Assembly: GCF_001006045.1 (NCBI RefSeq)
Contig: NZ_CP011267.1
Coordinates: 1,240,001-1,304,000, forward strand
Length of the DNA: 64,000 nucleotides
Origin: Geoglobus ahangari
GTDB taxonomy: Archaea > Halobacteriota > Archaeoglobi > Archaeoglobales > Archaeoglobaceae
Direction of reading: 5' to 3'
Shown: one piece after another, positions 7,937 through 17,100 of the stretch
Layout of the letters: each line of letters opens with the position of its first letter
Numbering within the stretch: the first letter of the stretch is position 1
The notes under the pieces: generated by a model
Told to the model about the DNA's origin: nothing
Databases searched by the model: none
The model's input: the letters and a program-made list of their open reading frames with translations, nothing else
Program-made: the position numbers and the translations under genes

Positions 7937-8854
7937 ATGAAATGGAAAAAGCTGGGTAAAATATTTGAGCCACAAGGCCAATTTGATTGGTTACAAACTC
8001 ATGCATCGGTTCCCTTTGCAATGCATTTAGGGAAAGACTTGTATAGGATCTATTTCGGTAGCAGAAACAGAGAAAATAAAACTCAGCCGGGATATATAGA
8101 AATTAATATAAATAATCCTACTAAAATTCTTTATATCTCGCCTAAGCCTGTTTTAGAATTAGGAGAACCCGGACTCTTCGATGATAGTGCTGTATGGTGT
8201 CACTGGATTGTTGAACATGATGGGTTTCTGTATATGTATTATAATGGATGGATGAGAGGTGTTAGTGTTCCGTATTATTCTGCCATTGGTTTGGCAATTA
8301 GTGAAGATGGAGGAAAGACTTTCAAGAGATACTCAAGAGCTCCGATAATAGATAGAAATGAATTAGATCCATATTCTACCTATACCTCATGTGTATTAAT
8401 AGAAGATGATATTTGGAGAATGTGGTATGTTTCTGCAGTAGACTTTAAAAAAGAAAATGGAAAATCAATGTATTATTACCATATAAAATATGCAGAATCG
8501 GAGGATGGAATTCATTGGGTGAGGAAAGGAATCGTTTGCATAGACTTTAAGCACCCTAAAGAAACTCGTATAGCTCGTCCTTGTGTGATAAATGAAGATG
8601 GGATCTACAAGATGTGGTATAGCTATGCTATCGGCCATGGAGGGTATAAAATAGGTTACGCAGAATCAGAAGATGGAATTCATTGGGTGAGAAAAGACGA
8701 AGAAGTTGGAATTGAGGTGTCAGAATCTGGGTGGGACTCTGAAATGGTATGCTACCCGTTCGTGTTTGAACATAAAGGTAAAAAATATATGCTATACAAT
8801 GGAAATGGATATGGAAAAACAGGAATTGGGCTAGCAGTTATGGAGGTGGATTGA
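7937..8854 (+). CDS. Five-bladed beta-propeller glycosidase-like protein
   Basis: 305-residue protein with repeating propeller blades of the GH43/GH32/GH130-like clan: recurrent motifs such as WRMWYVS, YKMWYSY, KYMLYNG and IGLAISEDGGKTFKR, each closing a blade. Similar proteins occur in polysaccharide clusters beside WbqC and are of unproven function, possibly phosphorylases or sugar-binding scaffolds. No signal peptide, so cytoplasmic. An identical 13-residue peptide, YAESEDGIHWVRK, occurs twice (encoded around 8489-8527 and 8657-8695). 6 bp after the acetyltransferase gene. Confidence 0.65.
   Translation: MKWKKLGKIFEPQGQFDWLQTHASVPFAMHLGKDLYRIYFGSRNRENKTQPGYIEININNPTKILYISPKPVLELGEPGLFDDSAVWCHWIVEHDGFLYMYYNGWMRGVSVPYYSAIGLAISEDGGKTFKRYSRAPIIDRNELDPYSTYTSCVLIEDDIWRMWYVSAVDFKKENGKSMYYYHIKYAESEDGIHWVRKGIVCIDFKHPKETRIARPCVINEDGIYKMWYSYAIGHGGYKIGYAESEDGIHWVRKDEEVGIEVSESGWDSEMVCYPFVFEHKGKKYMLYNGNGYGKTGIGLAVMEVD
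8492..8696 (+). repeat. Internal near-identical 37-bp direct repeat in the propeller gene
   Basis: Copies at 8492-8528 and 8660-8696 differ at 3 of 37 positions, all silent. They encode corresponding strands of neighbouring blades. Confidence 0.85.
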
Positions 8855-8857
8855 TAT

Positions 8858-9538
8858 ATGGAGTCAACTAAAATTGATCCACTAAATTTGGAGATTCTAA
8901 AAAAACATACTGATAAAATAAAAAAAGAATACGAAATCCATGCCTTAAAATATGACCCAAATTCTCCTGAGGCATCTCACTGGAAGGGGAAAGATAAAGT
9001 ATGGCTTAGGTTTAAGATCTTAACAGAAATTGATAATTTAAATGGTGGAAAAATTTTGGATTTTGGTTGTGGAAATGCCCTGTTGATGGACTATCTATTG
9101 GAAAATAACGTAATATGCGAGTATCATGGGTGGGATATCTCAAAAAAAATGATAGAGATTGGAAAAAATAGACATCCCAATGCGAATTTTAAGGTAGTAG
9201 ACATTTTAAATGAGAATTTAGAACATTATAAGGATTTTTTTGATTACGTTTTGGTTAGCGGAGTCTTCCACATTAAGGTAGATTCCGATCCAAATGTACA
9301 CAATGCTTGGATAAAGGAAATTCTATTGAGATTGTGGTCACTTTGTAAAAAAGGCATTGCGGTTAATTTTTTAACTGAGTACGTTGACTGGGAAGATGAC
9401 GATCTGTATTATTGTTCTATATCTGATATTGTTTCTTTCTGCGTTAGTAATTTAAGCAGATGGTTTGTAATTAGACACGATTATCCGCTATGGGAGTTTA
9501 CGCTTTACATTTACAAAACTCCAAGAGTGAAACTATGA
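8858..9538 (+). CDS. Class I SAM-dependent methyltransferase
   Basis: 226-residue methyltransferase with a Rossmann core. Motif I KILDFGCGNALLM is at about residues 65-77, the acidic residue ending strand 2 in YHGWDISKKMIEIG near 95, and FDYVLVSGVFH for motif IV near 130. The N-terminal 60 residues are extended and charged, as in many small-molecule methyltransferases. In a glycan locus it probably methylates a sugar or a lipid-linked intermediate, but no substrate can be read from sequence. Overlaps the WbqC start by ATGA (9535-9538). Confidence 0.8.
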   Translation: MESTKIDPLNLEILKKHTDKIKKEYEIHALKYDPNSPEASHWKGKDKVWLRFKILTEIDNLNGGKILDFGCGNALLMDYLLENNVICEYHGWDISKKMIEIGKNRHPNANFKVVDILNENLEHYKDFFDYVLVSGVFHIKVDSDPNVHNAWIKEILLRLWSLCKKGIAVNFLTEYVDWEDDDLYYCSISDIVSFCVSNLSRWFVIRHDYPLWEFTLYIYKTPRVKL

Positions 9539-10251
9539 AAGCCGTGATACTACAACCCATGTACTTGCCGTGGATTGGATATTTTGGGTTAATTGATTTG
9601 GCGGATATTTTCGTTTTTTATGATGATGTTCAGTTTGTGGAGCGGTCGTGGCAAAGAAGGAATAGGATAAAAATGCCAAATGGCAAATGGATTTGGTTAT
9701 CAGTGCCAGTCATCAAAAAATTTGGACAAAAGATAAATGAGGTGAAGGTGAATAATGGGGTAGAGTGGTCAAAAAGGCATTGGCACTCTATCGTACATGC
9801 TTATCGTAAAGCGCCGTATTTTAAAGAGTATGAGACTCTTTTTAGGCATGTGTATTCGGTAAGTTGGGATTACTTGGTTGATTTGGATATTTTTTTAATT
9901 AAGGAAATATCAAAAATATTGGGGATTGATACTAGATTTGTTTTATCTTCTGAGCTAAATGTATCTGGCGGTAAGACTGATCGTTTGATCAACATATTGA
10001 CTGAGATTGGTGCTGATGAATATATCTCTGGTCCAGCGGCAAGAGAGTACATCGAACCAATAAAGTTCAAGAAATCTGGAATCAAGTTATATTGGTTTGA
10101 GTTTAATCATCCTGTATATCCACAACTATATGGTGAATTTATCCCATATTTGTCTGTTATCGACTTACTATTCAATGTCGGTCCTAAAGCGATAGATTAT
10201 ATACGGGAAGGTGCAGAAGATTCATTGGTTTTGGACGAAAGAACTATATGA
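9535..10251 (+). CDS. WbqC family protein
   Basis: 238-residue WbqC-like protein (PF08889), a family found in O-antigen and exopolysaccharide loci, with unsettled chemistry. Seen: the characteristic opening AVILQPMYLPWIGYFGLI, then FYDDVQFVERSWQRRNRI, and the conserved late segment with FEFNHPVYPQLYGEFIPYLSVIDLLFNVG. I start at ATG 9535, which overlaps the methyltransferase stop; the frame is open 45 nt further upstream but the family begins at MKAVILQP. In bacteria WbqC genes often neighbour aminotransferases of sugar biosynthesis, as here. Confidence 0.85.
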   Translation: MKAVILQPMYLPWIGYFGLIDLADIFVFYDDVQFVERSWQRRNRIKMPNGKWIWLSVPVIKKFGQKINEVKVNNGVEWSKRHWHSIVHAYRKAPYFKEYETLFRHVYSVSWDYLVDLDIFLIKEISKILGIDTRFVLSSELNVSGGKTDRLINILTEIGADEYISGPAAREYIEPIKFKKSGIKLYWFEFNHPVYPQLYGEFIPYLSVIDLLFNVGPKAIDYIREGAEDSLVLDERTI

Positions 10252-10328
10252 TTTAGCATTAGGCCAGATTTTTTAGATATTTTAGAGAAAGTAAGATTTT
10301 TTAATTCCGACAAGTTTGCTAGCCTTGT

Positions 10329-11468
10329 ATGGTAATGAACATTCCTTTTGCCCGACCATATATAACCCAAGAGGAGATTCGAGCAGTTACAGAAGTGCTG
10401 AAATCTGGTTGGTTGTCTATGGGCGAGAAAACGGTTATGTTTGAGAGAGCTTTTGCTGAGTATATTGGTAGTAAATACGCAGTAGCAACAAATTCTTGTA
10501 CGTCTGCGTTATTCCTTTCTTTGAAAGTACTTGGTATTGGTAGAGGGGATGAAGTGATACTTCCTACGTTTACTTTTACGGCAACTGCCAATACAGTCGT
10601 ACATTGCGGAGCAAAACCGGTTTTTGTAGATATTGATGAGAAAACATATAATATTGACCCAGATAGTGTGGAAGAGAGGATTACCGATAATACAAAAGCA
10701 ATAATTGTAGTACATTATGCTGGGCAACCAGCAGATATGCGAAAAATTATGAAAATCGCTAAGACTTATGGTTTAAAGGTGATAGAAGATGCTGCCCACG
10801 CTGCAGGTGCAAAATATGAAAACGGTAAAAAAGTGGGCGCATTGGGCAATTTAACTTGTTTTAGTTTTTATGCTACGAAGCCCATGACTACTGGTGAGGG
10901 CGGTATGATCACTCTGGATGATGGCTATTTAGCTGATAAGTTAAGAATATTGAGACTCCATGGCATTAGCAAAGACGCGTGGAAAAGGTATTTAGAAAAT
11001 AATAGCTGGTATTATGAAGTGATAGAAGCAGGCTATAAATGTAACCCAACTGATTTAGCTTCAGCTATTGGGCTGGAACAACTTAGGAAACTGGATTGGA
11101 TGAATACACGCAGAAAAAAAATTGCTGAGTATTATAATGAACATCTAAATGATTTAGATATCATATTGCCTTATGTGAGACCAAAAATTGAATCTGCATA
11201 TCACTTGTATCCTATACGTCTAGTTAAATATAATAGAGATAAATTTATAAATGAAATGGCCAAACGGGGTGTTGGTACAAGTGTACATTTCATGCCTCTT
11301 CATCTCACACGATTCTATCGGAAAATGTTCAAATACAAAAAAGGTGATTTTCCCGTGGCTGAGAGGGTATTTAGGAGCATCGTGTCACTACCCATATATC
11401 CTCAATTGACCGAACGTCATTTGGAATATGTTGTTAGGTGTGTAAAAGAAATACTAAAACCGCGGTGA
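10329..11468 (+). CDS. DegT/DnrJ/EryC1 sugar aminotransferase (PglE-like)
   Basis: 379-residue PLP enzyme that transfers an amino group to a keto nucleotide sugar. Seen: FARPYITQEEI at the start, TNSCTSALFL for PLP phosphate binding near 55-64, EDAAHAAGA with the PLP-contacting Asp near 155, and the lysine in FSFYATKPMTTGEGG near 185. Following the dehydratase in biochemical order, it would aminate a UDP-4-keto-6-deoxy sugar to give UDP-4-amino-4,6-dideoxy-GlcNAc. A second family member at 17097 acts on a 3-keto sugar acid, judging by its neighbours. Start may be ATG 10329 or the ATG 6 nt further in. Confidence 0.88.
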   Translation: MVMNIPFARPYITQEEIRAVTEVLKSGWLSMGEKTVMFERAFAEYIGSKYAVATNSCTSALFLSLKVLGIGRGDEVILPTFTFTATANTVVHCGAKPVFVDIDEKTYNIDPDSVEERITDNTKAIIVVHYAGQPADMRKIMKIAKTYGLKVIEDAAHAAGAKYENGKKVGALGNLTCFSFYATKPMTTGEGGMITLDDGYLADKLRILRLHGISKDAWKRYLENNSWYYEVIEAGYKCNPTDLASAIGLEQLRKLDWMNTRRKKIAEYYNEHLNDLDIILPYVRPKIESAYHLYPIRLVKYNRDKFINEMAKRGVGTSVHFMPLHLTRFYRKMFKYKKGDFPVAERVFRSIVSLPIYPQLTERHLEYVVRCVKEILKPR

Positions 11469-11474
11469 TAAAGT

Positions 11475-12530
11475 ATGCTGAAAAAGAATCAAATTAGAGA
11501 CATGTTTGAAGATAAAACAATACTAATAACTGGAGGGCTTGGCAGTATTGGGTCAGAAATAGTTAAGCAGGTTTTGAATTACTGCCCAAAAGAGGTTCGT
11601 GTGTTAGACAATAGAGAAACTGAATTATTTTACTTTAAAAGGAAATTTGAGAAGGTACATAATATGTCTTTTTTGTTTGGAGATGTTAGGGATATGGATA
11701 GATTGATAGAATTAACAAACGATGTGGATATTATTTTTCACGCAGCCGCAATGAAACATGTGATATTGTGTGAGTACAATCCATTTGAAGCCATAAAAAC
11801 GAATGTTATAGGGACTCAGAACATCATAAAATGTGCTTTGGACAACAAAGTGGAGAAAGTGATACTGATATCTACTGATAAAGCAGTGAATCCTACTAAT
11901 GTCATGGGTGCTACAAAGCTCTTAGCAGAAAGGTTAGTCTCAGCTGCATGTTATTATAACAGAGGTCCGAGTAAATTTGGTGTTGTTAGATTTGGAAATG
12001 TTTTAGCAACGAGGGGTTCGGTGTTGGAAGTTTGGCAGACTCAGCTAAATGAAGGGAAGAAAATAACGGTTACTAACCCGGAGATGACGAGATTCTTTAT
12101 GGATGTGGAGGAAAGTGTTAAGCTCATATTTCAAGCGGCATATTATGCCGAAAATGGGGAAGTATTCATATTGAAAATGCCGTCTGTAAAGATTGGCGTT
12201 TTGGCAGAAGCGTTTTTGGAAGTTATGGGTTATCCCCCAGATCATTTTGAGATTGTTGGTATGAGAATCGGTGAAAAGATGCATGAAGAATTAATATCAA
12301 AGAATGAAAGTGATCTTCTACTTGAAAGTGAAGATCTATTTGTGAGACTTCCGATAATATTTTCCGAATATACTGAATATATAAAAACCAATGAGTATTT
12401 GAGATTTGTGAAGCTTGGCTTTAAAAAAGCTTCAGTAAGTGGTTTTTCTTCGAATAATGATGAATATTTATTATCAAAAGATCAAATAAAAAATGTTTTA
12501 AAAAAAATGTTAAAACCTGAGATTGATTAA
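11475..12530 (+). CDS. UDP-GlcNAc 4,6-dehydratase-like SDR enzyme (PglF/CapD soluble form)
   Basis: 351-residue extended short-chain dehydrogenase of the Polysacc_synt_2 group. NAD site ILITGGLGSIGSEIVKQ is near residue 17; AAAMKHVILCEYNPFEAI and ISTDKAVNPTNVMGATK carry the family's TDK triad and the MxxxK that replaces YxxxK, diagnostic of PglF, PseB, FlaA1 and CapD. It lacks the N-terminal membrane region of PglF, as do PseB-type proteins. Product could be the 4-keto-6-deoxy GlcNAc or its C5 epimer; the PglE and PglD homologs nearby favour the bacillosamine branch. Last gene of the AT-rich plus-strand block. Confidence 0.86.
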   Translation: MLKKNQIRDMFEDKTILITGGLGSIGSEIVKQVLNYCPKEVRVLDNRETELFYFKRKFEKVHNMSFLFGDVRDMDRLIELTNDVDIIFHAAAMKHVILCEYNPFEAIKTNVIGTQNIIKCALDNKVEKVILISTDKAVNPTNVMGATKLLAERLVSAACYYNRGPSKFGVVRFGNVLATRGSVLEVWQTQLNEGKKITVTNPEMTRFFMDVEESVKLIFQAAYYAENGEVFILKMPSVKIGVLAEAFLEVMGYPPDHFEIVGMRIGEKMHEELISKNESDLLLESEDLFVRLPIIFSEYTEYIKTNEYLRFVKLGFKKASVSGFSSNNDEYLLSKDQIKNVLKKMLKPEID

Positions 12531-12579
12531 ATGTGTTTGTTAGTTTATTGTTTCTCTGATTTTAATTACATATTGCAAT

Positions 12580-14025
12580 TTATTTTCTGATCAAAGCTAT
12601 CAGGTATTTCAGATCTTCTTTTTTAACCCCTTTTATTATATAAAGTGTTACAAAATACACAGCAACCCCTATGAGAATCATCAGAACTCCTTCCACAATT
12701 GATGTCGGGCTAAATGTTACAAGAAACGCTACCATAACTAGGCTTGCCACAATCGGCTTTAGTAGGTGAGAGGGTGTGAAGAACACGTCAAAATGTATTT
12801 TCGAGAGATAAGCGAGGATACACCACACCACCATGTTTGAAGCGATTGTTGCAATAGCTGCCCCAATAATTCCAAATTTTGGAATCATTAGGTAGTTAAG
12901 GAGGATGTTCAATGCCATCCCTAAAAGTATGACTTTAACAGGGTATTCTGGCATCTCTTTTGCGTTAAATATCACCCCCCAGAATCCAACTGCGCTCCTA
13001 AGTATCAGAAAGGACAATATCCAGAAGACCGGCACAGCTGAAAGGTATTCCGGCCCATAGATTGCTAAGACGATCTCTTTAGATATTGCAGGGAGCCCGA
13101 AAGATGCGGGCACAGCAATCATCGCAGAGTATTTGAAAACCCTGTTGAACGCATTTTTCAGGTCATCTCTTCCCAGCTGTACGAAAACTGGGAACAGTAC
13201 TACTGGGAGTGACAGAATTCCTGCCACTGCTCCAATAATCGTGTAGCTTGCTCTGTAGTAGCCAACATACTCTGCAGGTAGAAACGTACCGATCATAACA
13301 GAATCCACGTATGTAAACACTGTCCAAGCAATGCCGCTGATCGTTAGGTATCCTGTGAACCTGAGCACCCTTAGTATGTCTATTTTTTCGGCTTTGCCAA
13401 TAACATATGTTTTGTATTTCTTGAGCAGCAAGATGGCGAGGGATAAGAGGGAGGCGAGTGATGCGACTACAAAGCCAAAAATCGCCCCGACGACAGAGTA
13501 GCCGAGGGTTACGAGAGTTATTATCGTTGTAGCTCTGAAAAATTCGTATGTACTTGACTTAACGAAGTTGGCTCTGAAATCATTGAGTCCATTGAATATT
13601 CCTATGAGGAATCCAGATATTGGATAAAATAAGACAAAACCTGAGACTACTTTTAATGGCAACGATAAATCTGGTTTGTGAAATACATTTGTTGAGAGAA
13701 TATCGGATAGTAGAACGAGAGAAGCGGAAACGATAACTGCCAAAATAGCTTTGATCTTTCCAAGCTCTCGGATGTATCCTCTTGCAAGTGAAATTTCCCT
13801 TTTGCCGATGGCATCGGAAACGTATCTGATTACTGTCTGGTTTATTCCAAAATCTGTCAGGGAGATTATCAAAAGCGCTATTGAAATTGTCAGGGAGTAT
13901 ATTCCGAAATCAACAGGGCCGAGGGCTCTTGCGAGGAAGACTGTAATTATTATTCCGGAAATATTGCCTATAAGTATCGCGGAACTGTTGTAAAGTGCGT
14001 TTTTTGCTACTTTTTTTGCCAACAC
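12580..14025 (-). CDS. Oligosaccharide flippase, Wzx/RfbX type
   Basis: 481-residue polytopic membrane protein of the MOP superfamily, moving lipid-linked oligosaccharides across the membrane. Seen: about 14 hydrophobic segments spread through the length, the conserved N-terminal FLARALGPVDFGIYSLTISIALL, a mid-protein WTVFTYVDSVMIG and FPVFVQL, and C-terminal paired helices. Together with AglB it would supply flipped glycan to the outer face. Transcribed opposite to the glycan genes on its left, converging with the dehydratase gene across a 49-bp gap. Confidence 0.85.
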   Translation of the reverse strand: MLAKKVAKNALYNSSAILIGNISGIIITVFLARALGPVDFGIYSLTISIALLIISLTDFGINQTVIRYVSDAIGKREISLARGYIRELGKIKAILAVIVSASLVLLSDILSTNVFHKPDLSLPLKVVSGFVLFYPISGFLIGIFNGLNDFRANFVKSSTYEFFRATTIITLVTLGYSVVGAIFGFVVASLASLLSLAILLLKKYKTYVIGKAEKIDILRVLRFTGYLTISGIAWTVFTYVDSVMIGTFLPAEYVGYYRASYTIIGAVAGILSLPVVLFPVFVQLGRDDLKNAFNRVFKYSAMIAVPASFGLPAISKEIVLAIYGPEYLSAVPVFWILSFLILRSAVGFWGVIFNAKEMPEYPVKVILLGMALNILLNYLMIPKFGIIGAAIATIASNMVVWCILAYLSKIHFDVFFTPSHLLKPIVASLVMVAFLVTFSPTSIVEGVLMILIGVAVYFVTLYIIKGVKKEDLKYLIALIRK

Positions 14026-14438
14026 AGCACAATTCGATTGTATAGTGAATTTAATCTTTGCCTAATGTATGGAGTGGACCTCTCGCTACCCACTTTTTCT
14101 CGGAACTATCTGTACTGTGGAAATGTTCACAGTTTTGTTATGACTAGGGTGTAGTTCACGCAGCTGTAGCTAATTTTATACTCTAAAAAAGCTAAAGCAA
14201 ATGAAAGAAACTGGTACTCGGAAAAGATAAGAAGTTAGGGATTTATTGAATTGAATCGAAGATCGGGAAATAGGGGAAGAAAAAGCCATTAAAGATATTG
14301 ATGCTACGCTTTCAAACCCGTCGAGGGTGAATAAGGCGATAGCAGGAGAATACGTGAAGAAGGATCGTGGCGATAAAATAATGCCTCCCACATGAAATAA
14401 TCTGGAAATCAAGGGAAGTCGGGAGTTGATGATATTCG
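14026..14438. other. Intergenic region with flippase promoter and possible decayed small gene
   Basis: This 413-bp stretch contains no convincing intact gene. On the plus strand, about 14260-14395 is open for some 44 codons with a protein-like string that includes ATLSNPSRVNK and ends at TGA before 14400, but no start codon precedes it and a stop bounds it, so it may be a remnant of a small toxin-like gene. The flippase promoter should lie in the left part, near 14050. Confidence 0.35.
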
Positions 14439-15605
14439 TTATCCCGTGAAAATTTTCAGCTCAAAGCAGTCAAACACCACATCCGCCTCTCCCGGCTCCC
14501 TCCACCTCAGTCCAAGCTCTTCGACCTCTTTTTGCGTGAACAGCTCGTCGTGAACTCCGACATCCAGACCCTTCTCTACCAGAAGTCTGGCAAGGGCGAG
14601 ATTCCTGCTGTGGTAGAGCTCCTTCACACCCTTCCTGAACGTAATTCCCCTGATGCAGATCTTGACCTCGCTCAAGGGCTTGTCCACCTTCATGCACTCC
14701 AGAACGATCTTCTCAGCCCAGTAGTTGATCATCTCGTCGTTCAGCTCTCTTGAAACTCTGAGCAGCCTTGCATGGTTGAATTTCTCTCTCTTTTCCATCT
14801 CCCTTATGAGGAACCATGGATATACGGGGATGCAGTGACCGCCAACCCCGGTTGAGGGCAGGTGGATGTGGCAGTACTCGTGGTTTGCCTTCTCTCTCGC
14901 TTCGTAAAAGTCTATTCCGAGCTCCTCTGCAATCTTGAACAGCTCGTTTGCCAGAGCAATGTTCACGTCTCTGTAGCAGCCCTCTATAACCTTTATGAAC
15001 TCTGCAGTCCTCGCGTTTGAGACGAGATGCAGGTTCGGGATGAACTTCGAATACAGGTCGTAAGCCCTCTCTCCGCTCTCCTCATTCACGCCTCCTATTA
15101 CCTTGGGAAACTCCCTGAGCCTCGAGATGCTGTACCCGGTCATTATCCTCTCCGGAGAGTATGCAAGGTAAAATTCACCGAGCTCCAGCCCGCTCTCCTC
15201 CTCAAGCCACTCCTTCACGAGAGTTTCGGTCGTTCCGGGAGGAACAGTCGTCTCGAGGACAACTATGTCTCCCTTTTTGAGTATCCTTCCGACCCCCCTG
15301 AAGGCGGATTCGAGGATGCTGAAGTCCGGGTTTTTGAGCTCGTCAAGGAGCAGGGGAACTATGACGATGTACGCGCTGCAATCGGCAGCGTCCTCATACT
15401 TCGGCGTGGCCTTCAGCCTTGTTCCCCCATGTTTGGCTATCAGCTCGTCGAGCCCAGCCTCCTCCGGAATCGGGTTCCTGCCTGAGTTTACCATCTCGCA
15501 TTTCTTGGGGTCAAGATCTACGCCGACCACCTCAATGCCGGAGTCCGCTATTACGGCAGCAAGCGGAAGCCCAGCCTTTCCGAGGCCTATCACTGCCACC
15601 CTCAC
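14439..15605 (-). CDS. wbpA: UDP-N-acetyl-sugar 6-dehydrogenase (WbpA/WecC type)
   Basis: 388-residue nucleotide-sugar dehydrogenase that oxidises C6 of a UDP-HexNAc to the uronic acid using two NAD. Seen: NAD-binding MRVAVIGLGKAGLPLA at the start, ETTVPPGTTE near 117, SPERI near 150, and the catalytic Cys in GVGGHCIPVYPWFL near 255. The C-terminal third is the UDP-binding domain. Last cistron of a minus-strand operon with 4-bp overlaps throughout; starts with GTG overlapping the TGA of the acetyltransferase gene. With the other three enzymes it makes UDP-GlcNAc(3NAc)A; UDP-ManNAc as substrate is the alternative. Confidence 0.88.
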   Translation of the reverse strand: MRVAVIGLGKAGLPLAAVIADSGIEVVGVDLDPKKCEMVNSGRNPIPEEAGLDELIAKHGGTRLKATPKYEDAADCSAYIVIVPLLLDELKNPDFSILESAFRGVGRILKKGDIVVLETTVPPGTTETLVKEWLEEESGLELGEFYLAYSPERIMTGYSISRLREFPKVIGGVNEESGERAYDLYSKFIPNLHLVSNARTAEFIKVIEGCYRDVNIALANELFKIAEELGIDFYEAREKANHEYCHIHLPSTGVGGHCIPVYPWFLIREMEKREKFNHARLLRVSRELNDEMINYWAEKIVLECMKVDKPLSEVKICIRGITFRKGVKELYHSRNLALARLLVEKGLDVGVHDELFTQKEVEELGLRWREPGEADVVFDCFELKIFTG

Positions 15606-16177
15606 TCAGTCCACCTCCTGTCTATTCTCACCCTCTCCCCGCAGTGCTCGCATTCGTAGATGAGCGATTCATCATCGCTCTCCACAACCCTCTCAAGCCT
15701 TCGTCCGCAGAAGCAAACGAAACCTCTAAGCCTTGCTGGATTACCGTAAACGAGCGCGTGAGGTGGGACGCTTCTGGTAACAACGCTTCCCGCGCCAACC
15801 ATCGCATACTCTCCGATCTCAATTCCGCACACTATCGTGGAATTTGCGCCTATGCTTGCCCCCTTCCTGACCCTCGTTTCCACAACCCTTTCGTCGCTCC
15901 AGATAAACGCCCTCGGATACAGGTCGTTGGTGAACACAACTGCAGGGCCCACGAAAACGTCATCCTCTATAACCACACCCCTGTAAAGCGTGGCGAAGTT
16001 CTGGATCTTGACGTTGTTTCCTATGACCACTTCCGTGTCAATGTAGACGCCCTTTCCGATGTTGCAGTTCCTGCCTACCCTCGCCCCCTCCCTGATGTGC
16101 ACAAAATGCCAGATCCTTGTGCCCTCGCCAATGTTTTCGCTCTCGACTATTGCCGTTGGATGGATGAACGTGCTCAA
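15602..16177 (-). CDS. wbpD: UDP-3-amino-sugar-acid N-acetyltransferase (WbpD/WlbB type)
   Basis: 191-residue left-handed beta-helix acetyltransferase. It starts FIHPTAIVESENIGEGTRIWHFVHI, the WbpD/WlbB hallmark, has the loop VFTNDLYPRA for substrate, and GAGSVVTRSVPPHALVYGNPAR at the end of the helix. A C-terminal zinc-ribbon-like tail has two cysteine pairs (FCFCGRR and YECEHCGE regions), unusual compared with minimal bacterial WbpD. It would acetylate the 3-amino group of UDP-GlcNAc3NA. Begins at TTG in a TTGA overlap with the preceding gene. Confidence 0.87.
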   Translation of the reverse strand: MSTFIHPTAIVESENIGEGTRIWHFVHIREGARVGRNCNIGKGVYIDTEVVIGNNVKIQNFATLYRGVVIEDDVFVGPAVVFTNDLYPRAFIWSDERVVETRVRKGASIGANSTIVCGIEIGEYAMVGAGSVVTRSVPPHALVYGNPARLRGFVCFCGRRLERVVESDDESLIYECEHCGERVRIDRRWTE

Positions 16178-17100
16178 GCGATCCCCCTCCGAATCATCTC
16201 GCAGATTCTGAGGTTGTTCACAGCCTGTTCAGCAGTCACAGGGAATTCAAGCTTTCCGTCAATTGCATCAACAAATGCCTTGAGCTCAACCTTCAGGGGC
16301 TCCACCTTGTTTATCAGAACCTTCTCGATGACGTTCTCTTGCAGGTACTTCTCGTTCACGCTCTGATACACGCTCGGTTTCCTGTATATGTAAACCTCCT
16401 GAGTCATGAAGTCACCTTCTACTGTCATCTCCTCGTTTTCGAGGTATATCGTCCTTATCTTCTTCGACGAAATTCTGCTCGCAGAGAGGGACGCGACCTT
16501 TTCCCCGAACTTAACCAGCACCTGCACGACGTTTCTGTTTCCAGCAGCTGTAATTTTGTAATCACTATGTCCTGAAAAAATGACGTTGAACACAAGGTCT
16601 ATGTCGTGTATCATGAGATCCTCAACCACCGTGGAGTCTGTGATCCTTGATGAGGCTGGATTGTGTCGCTTTGCGCTGAGGTATGCTACATCGAGCTCAA
16701 GGCCCGCGAGCTCGGACACTATCGGGTTGAACCTCTCAATGTGCCCGACACCAAACACGAGATCTCTGCGTTTGCTGAGAAACTCGAGCACCTTCCTCCC
16801 CTCATCATAGCTCGATGCGAGGGGCTTCTCAACGAGGGTGTGTTTCCCGGCCTCTATGCTCTCCCGGACGTGCTGAAAGTGGAACTTGGTGGGAGAGCAG
16901 ATGCTGACCGCGTCCACTTCTCTTAGCAGCTCCTCCACAGAACCGGCAACTCTCACATCATACATCCCGCCAATCCTCTCTGCCTGCTCCCTGTTGGTAT
17001 CATAGATCACAACATCCTCGACCTTCTTGATCTCGGTCAGAACCCTGACGTGGTTCTTTCCCATTGACCCAACGCCGATGACTCCAAAGATCATGATCAC
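16174..17100 (-). CDS. wbpB: Gfo/Idh/MocA sugar oxidoreductase (WbpB/WlbA type)
   Basis: 308-residue NAD-dependent dehydrogenase, proposed to oxidise C3 of UDP-GlcNAcA. N-terminal Rossmann fold FGVIGVGSMGKNHVR, the EKP motif in HTLVEKPLASS near 95, and GVGHIERFNP near 120 are typical. A dimerisation sheet occupies the C-terminal half. Context places it between the acetyltransferase and aminotransferase genes, matching bacterial wbpB-wbpE pairs in which the two enzymes share substrate and cofactor. Starts at GTG 17100 in a GTGA overlap, or at the ATG 6 nt further in. Confidence 0.86.
   Translation of the reverse strand: MIMIFGVIGVGSMGKNHVRVLTEIKKVEDVVIYDTNREQAERIGGMYDVRVAGSVEELLREVDAVSICSPTKFHFQHVRESIEAGKHTLVEKPLASSYDEGRKVLEFLSKRRDLVFGVGHIERFNPIVSELAGLELDVAYLSAKRHNPASSRITDSTVVEDLMIHDIDLVFNVIFSGHSDYKITAAGNRNVVQVLVKFGEKVASLSASRISSKKIRTIYLENEEMTVEGDFMTQEVYIYRKPSVYQSVNEKYLQENVIEKVLINKVEPLKVELKAFVDAIDGKLEFPVTAEQAVNNLRICEMIRRGIA

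Noticed and set aside
15419-16366. 315-codon plus-strand frame
   Set aside because: Antisense to wbpD and wbpB, with Pro/Arg/Ser-rich noise translation; the minus-strand genes have catalytic motifs and overlaps.
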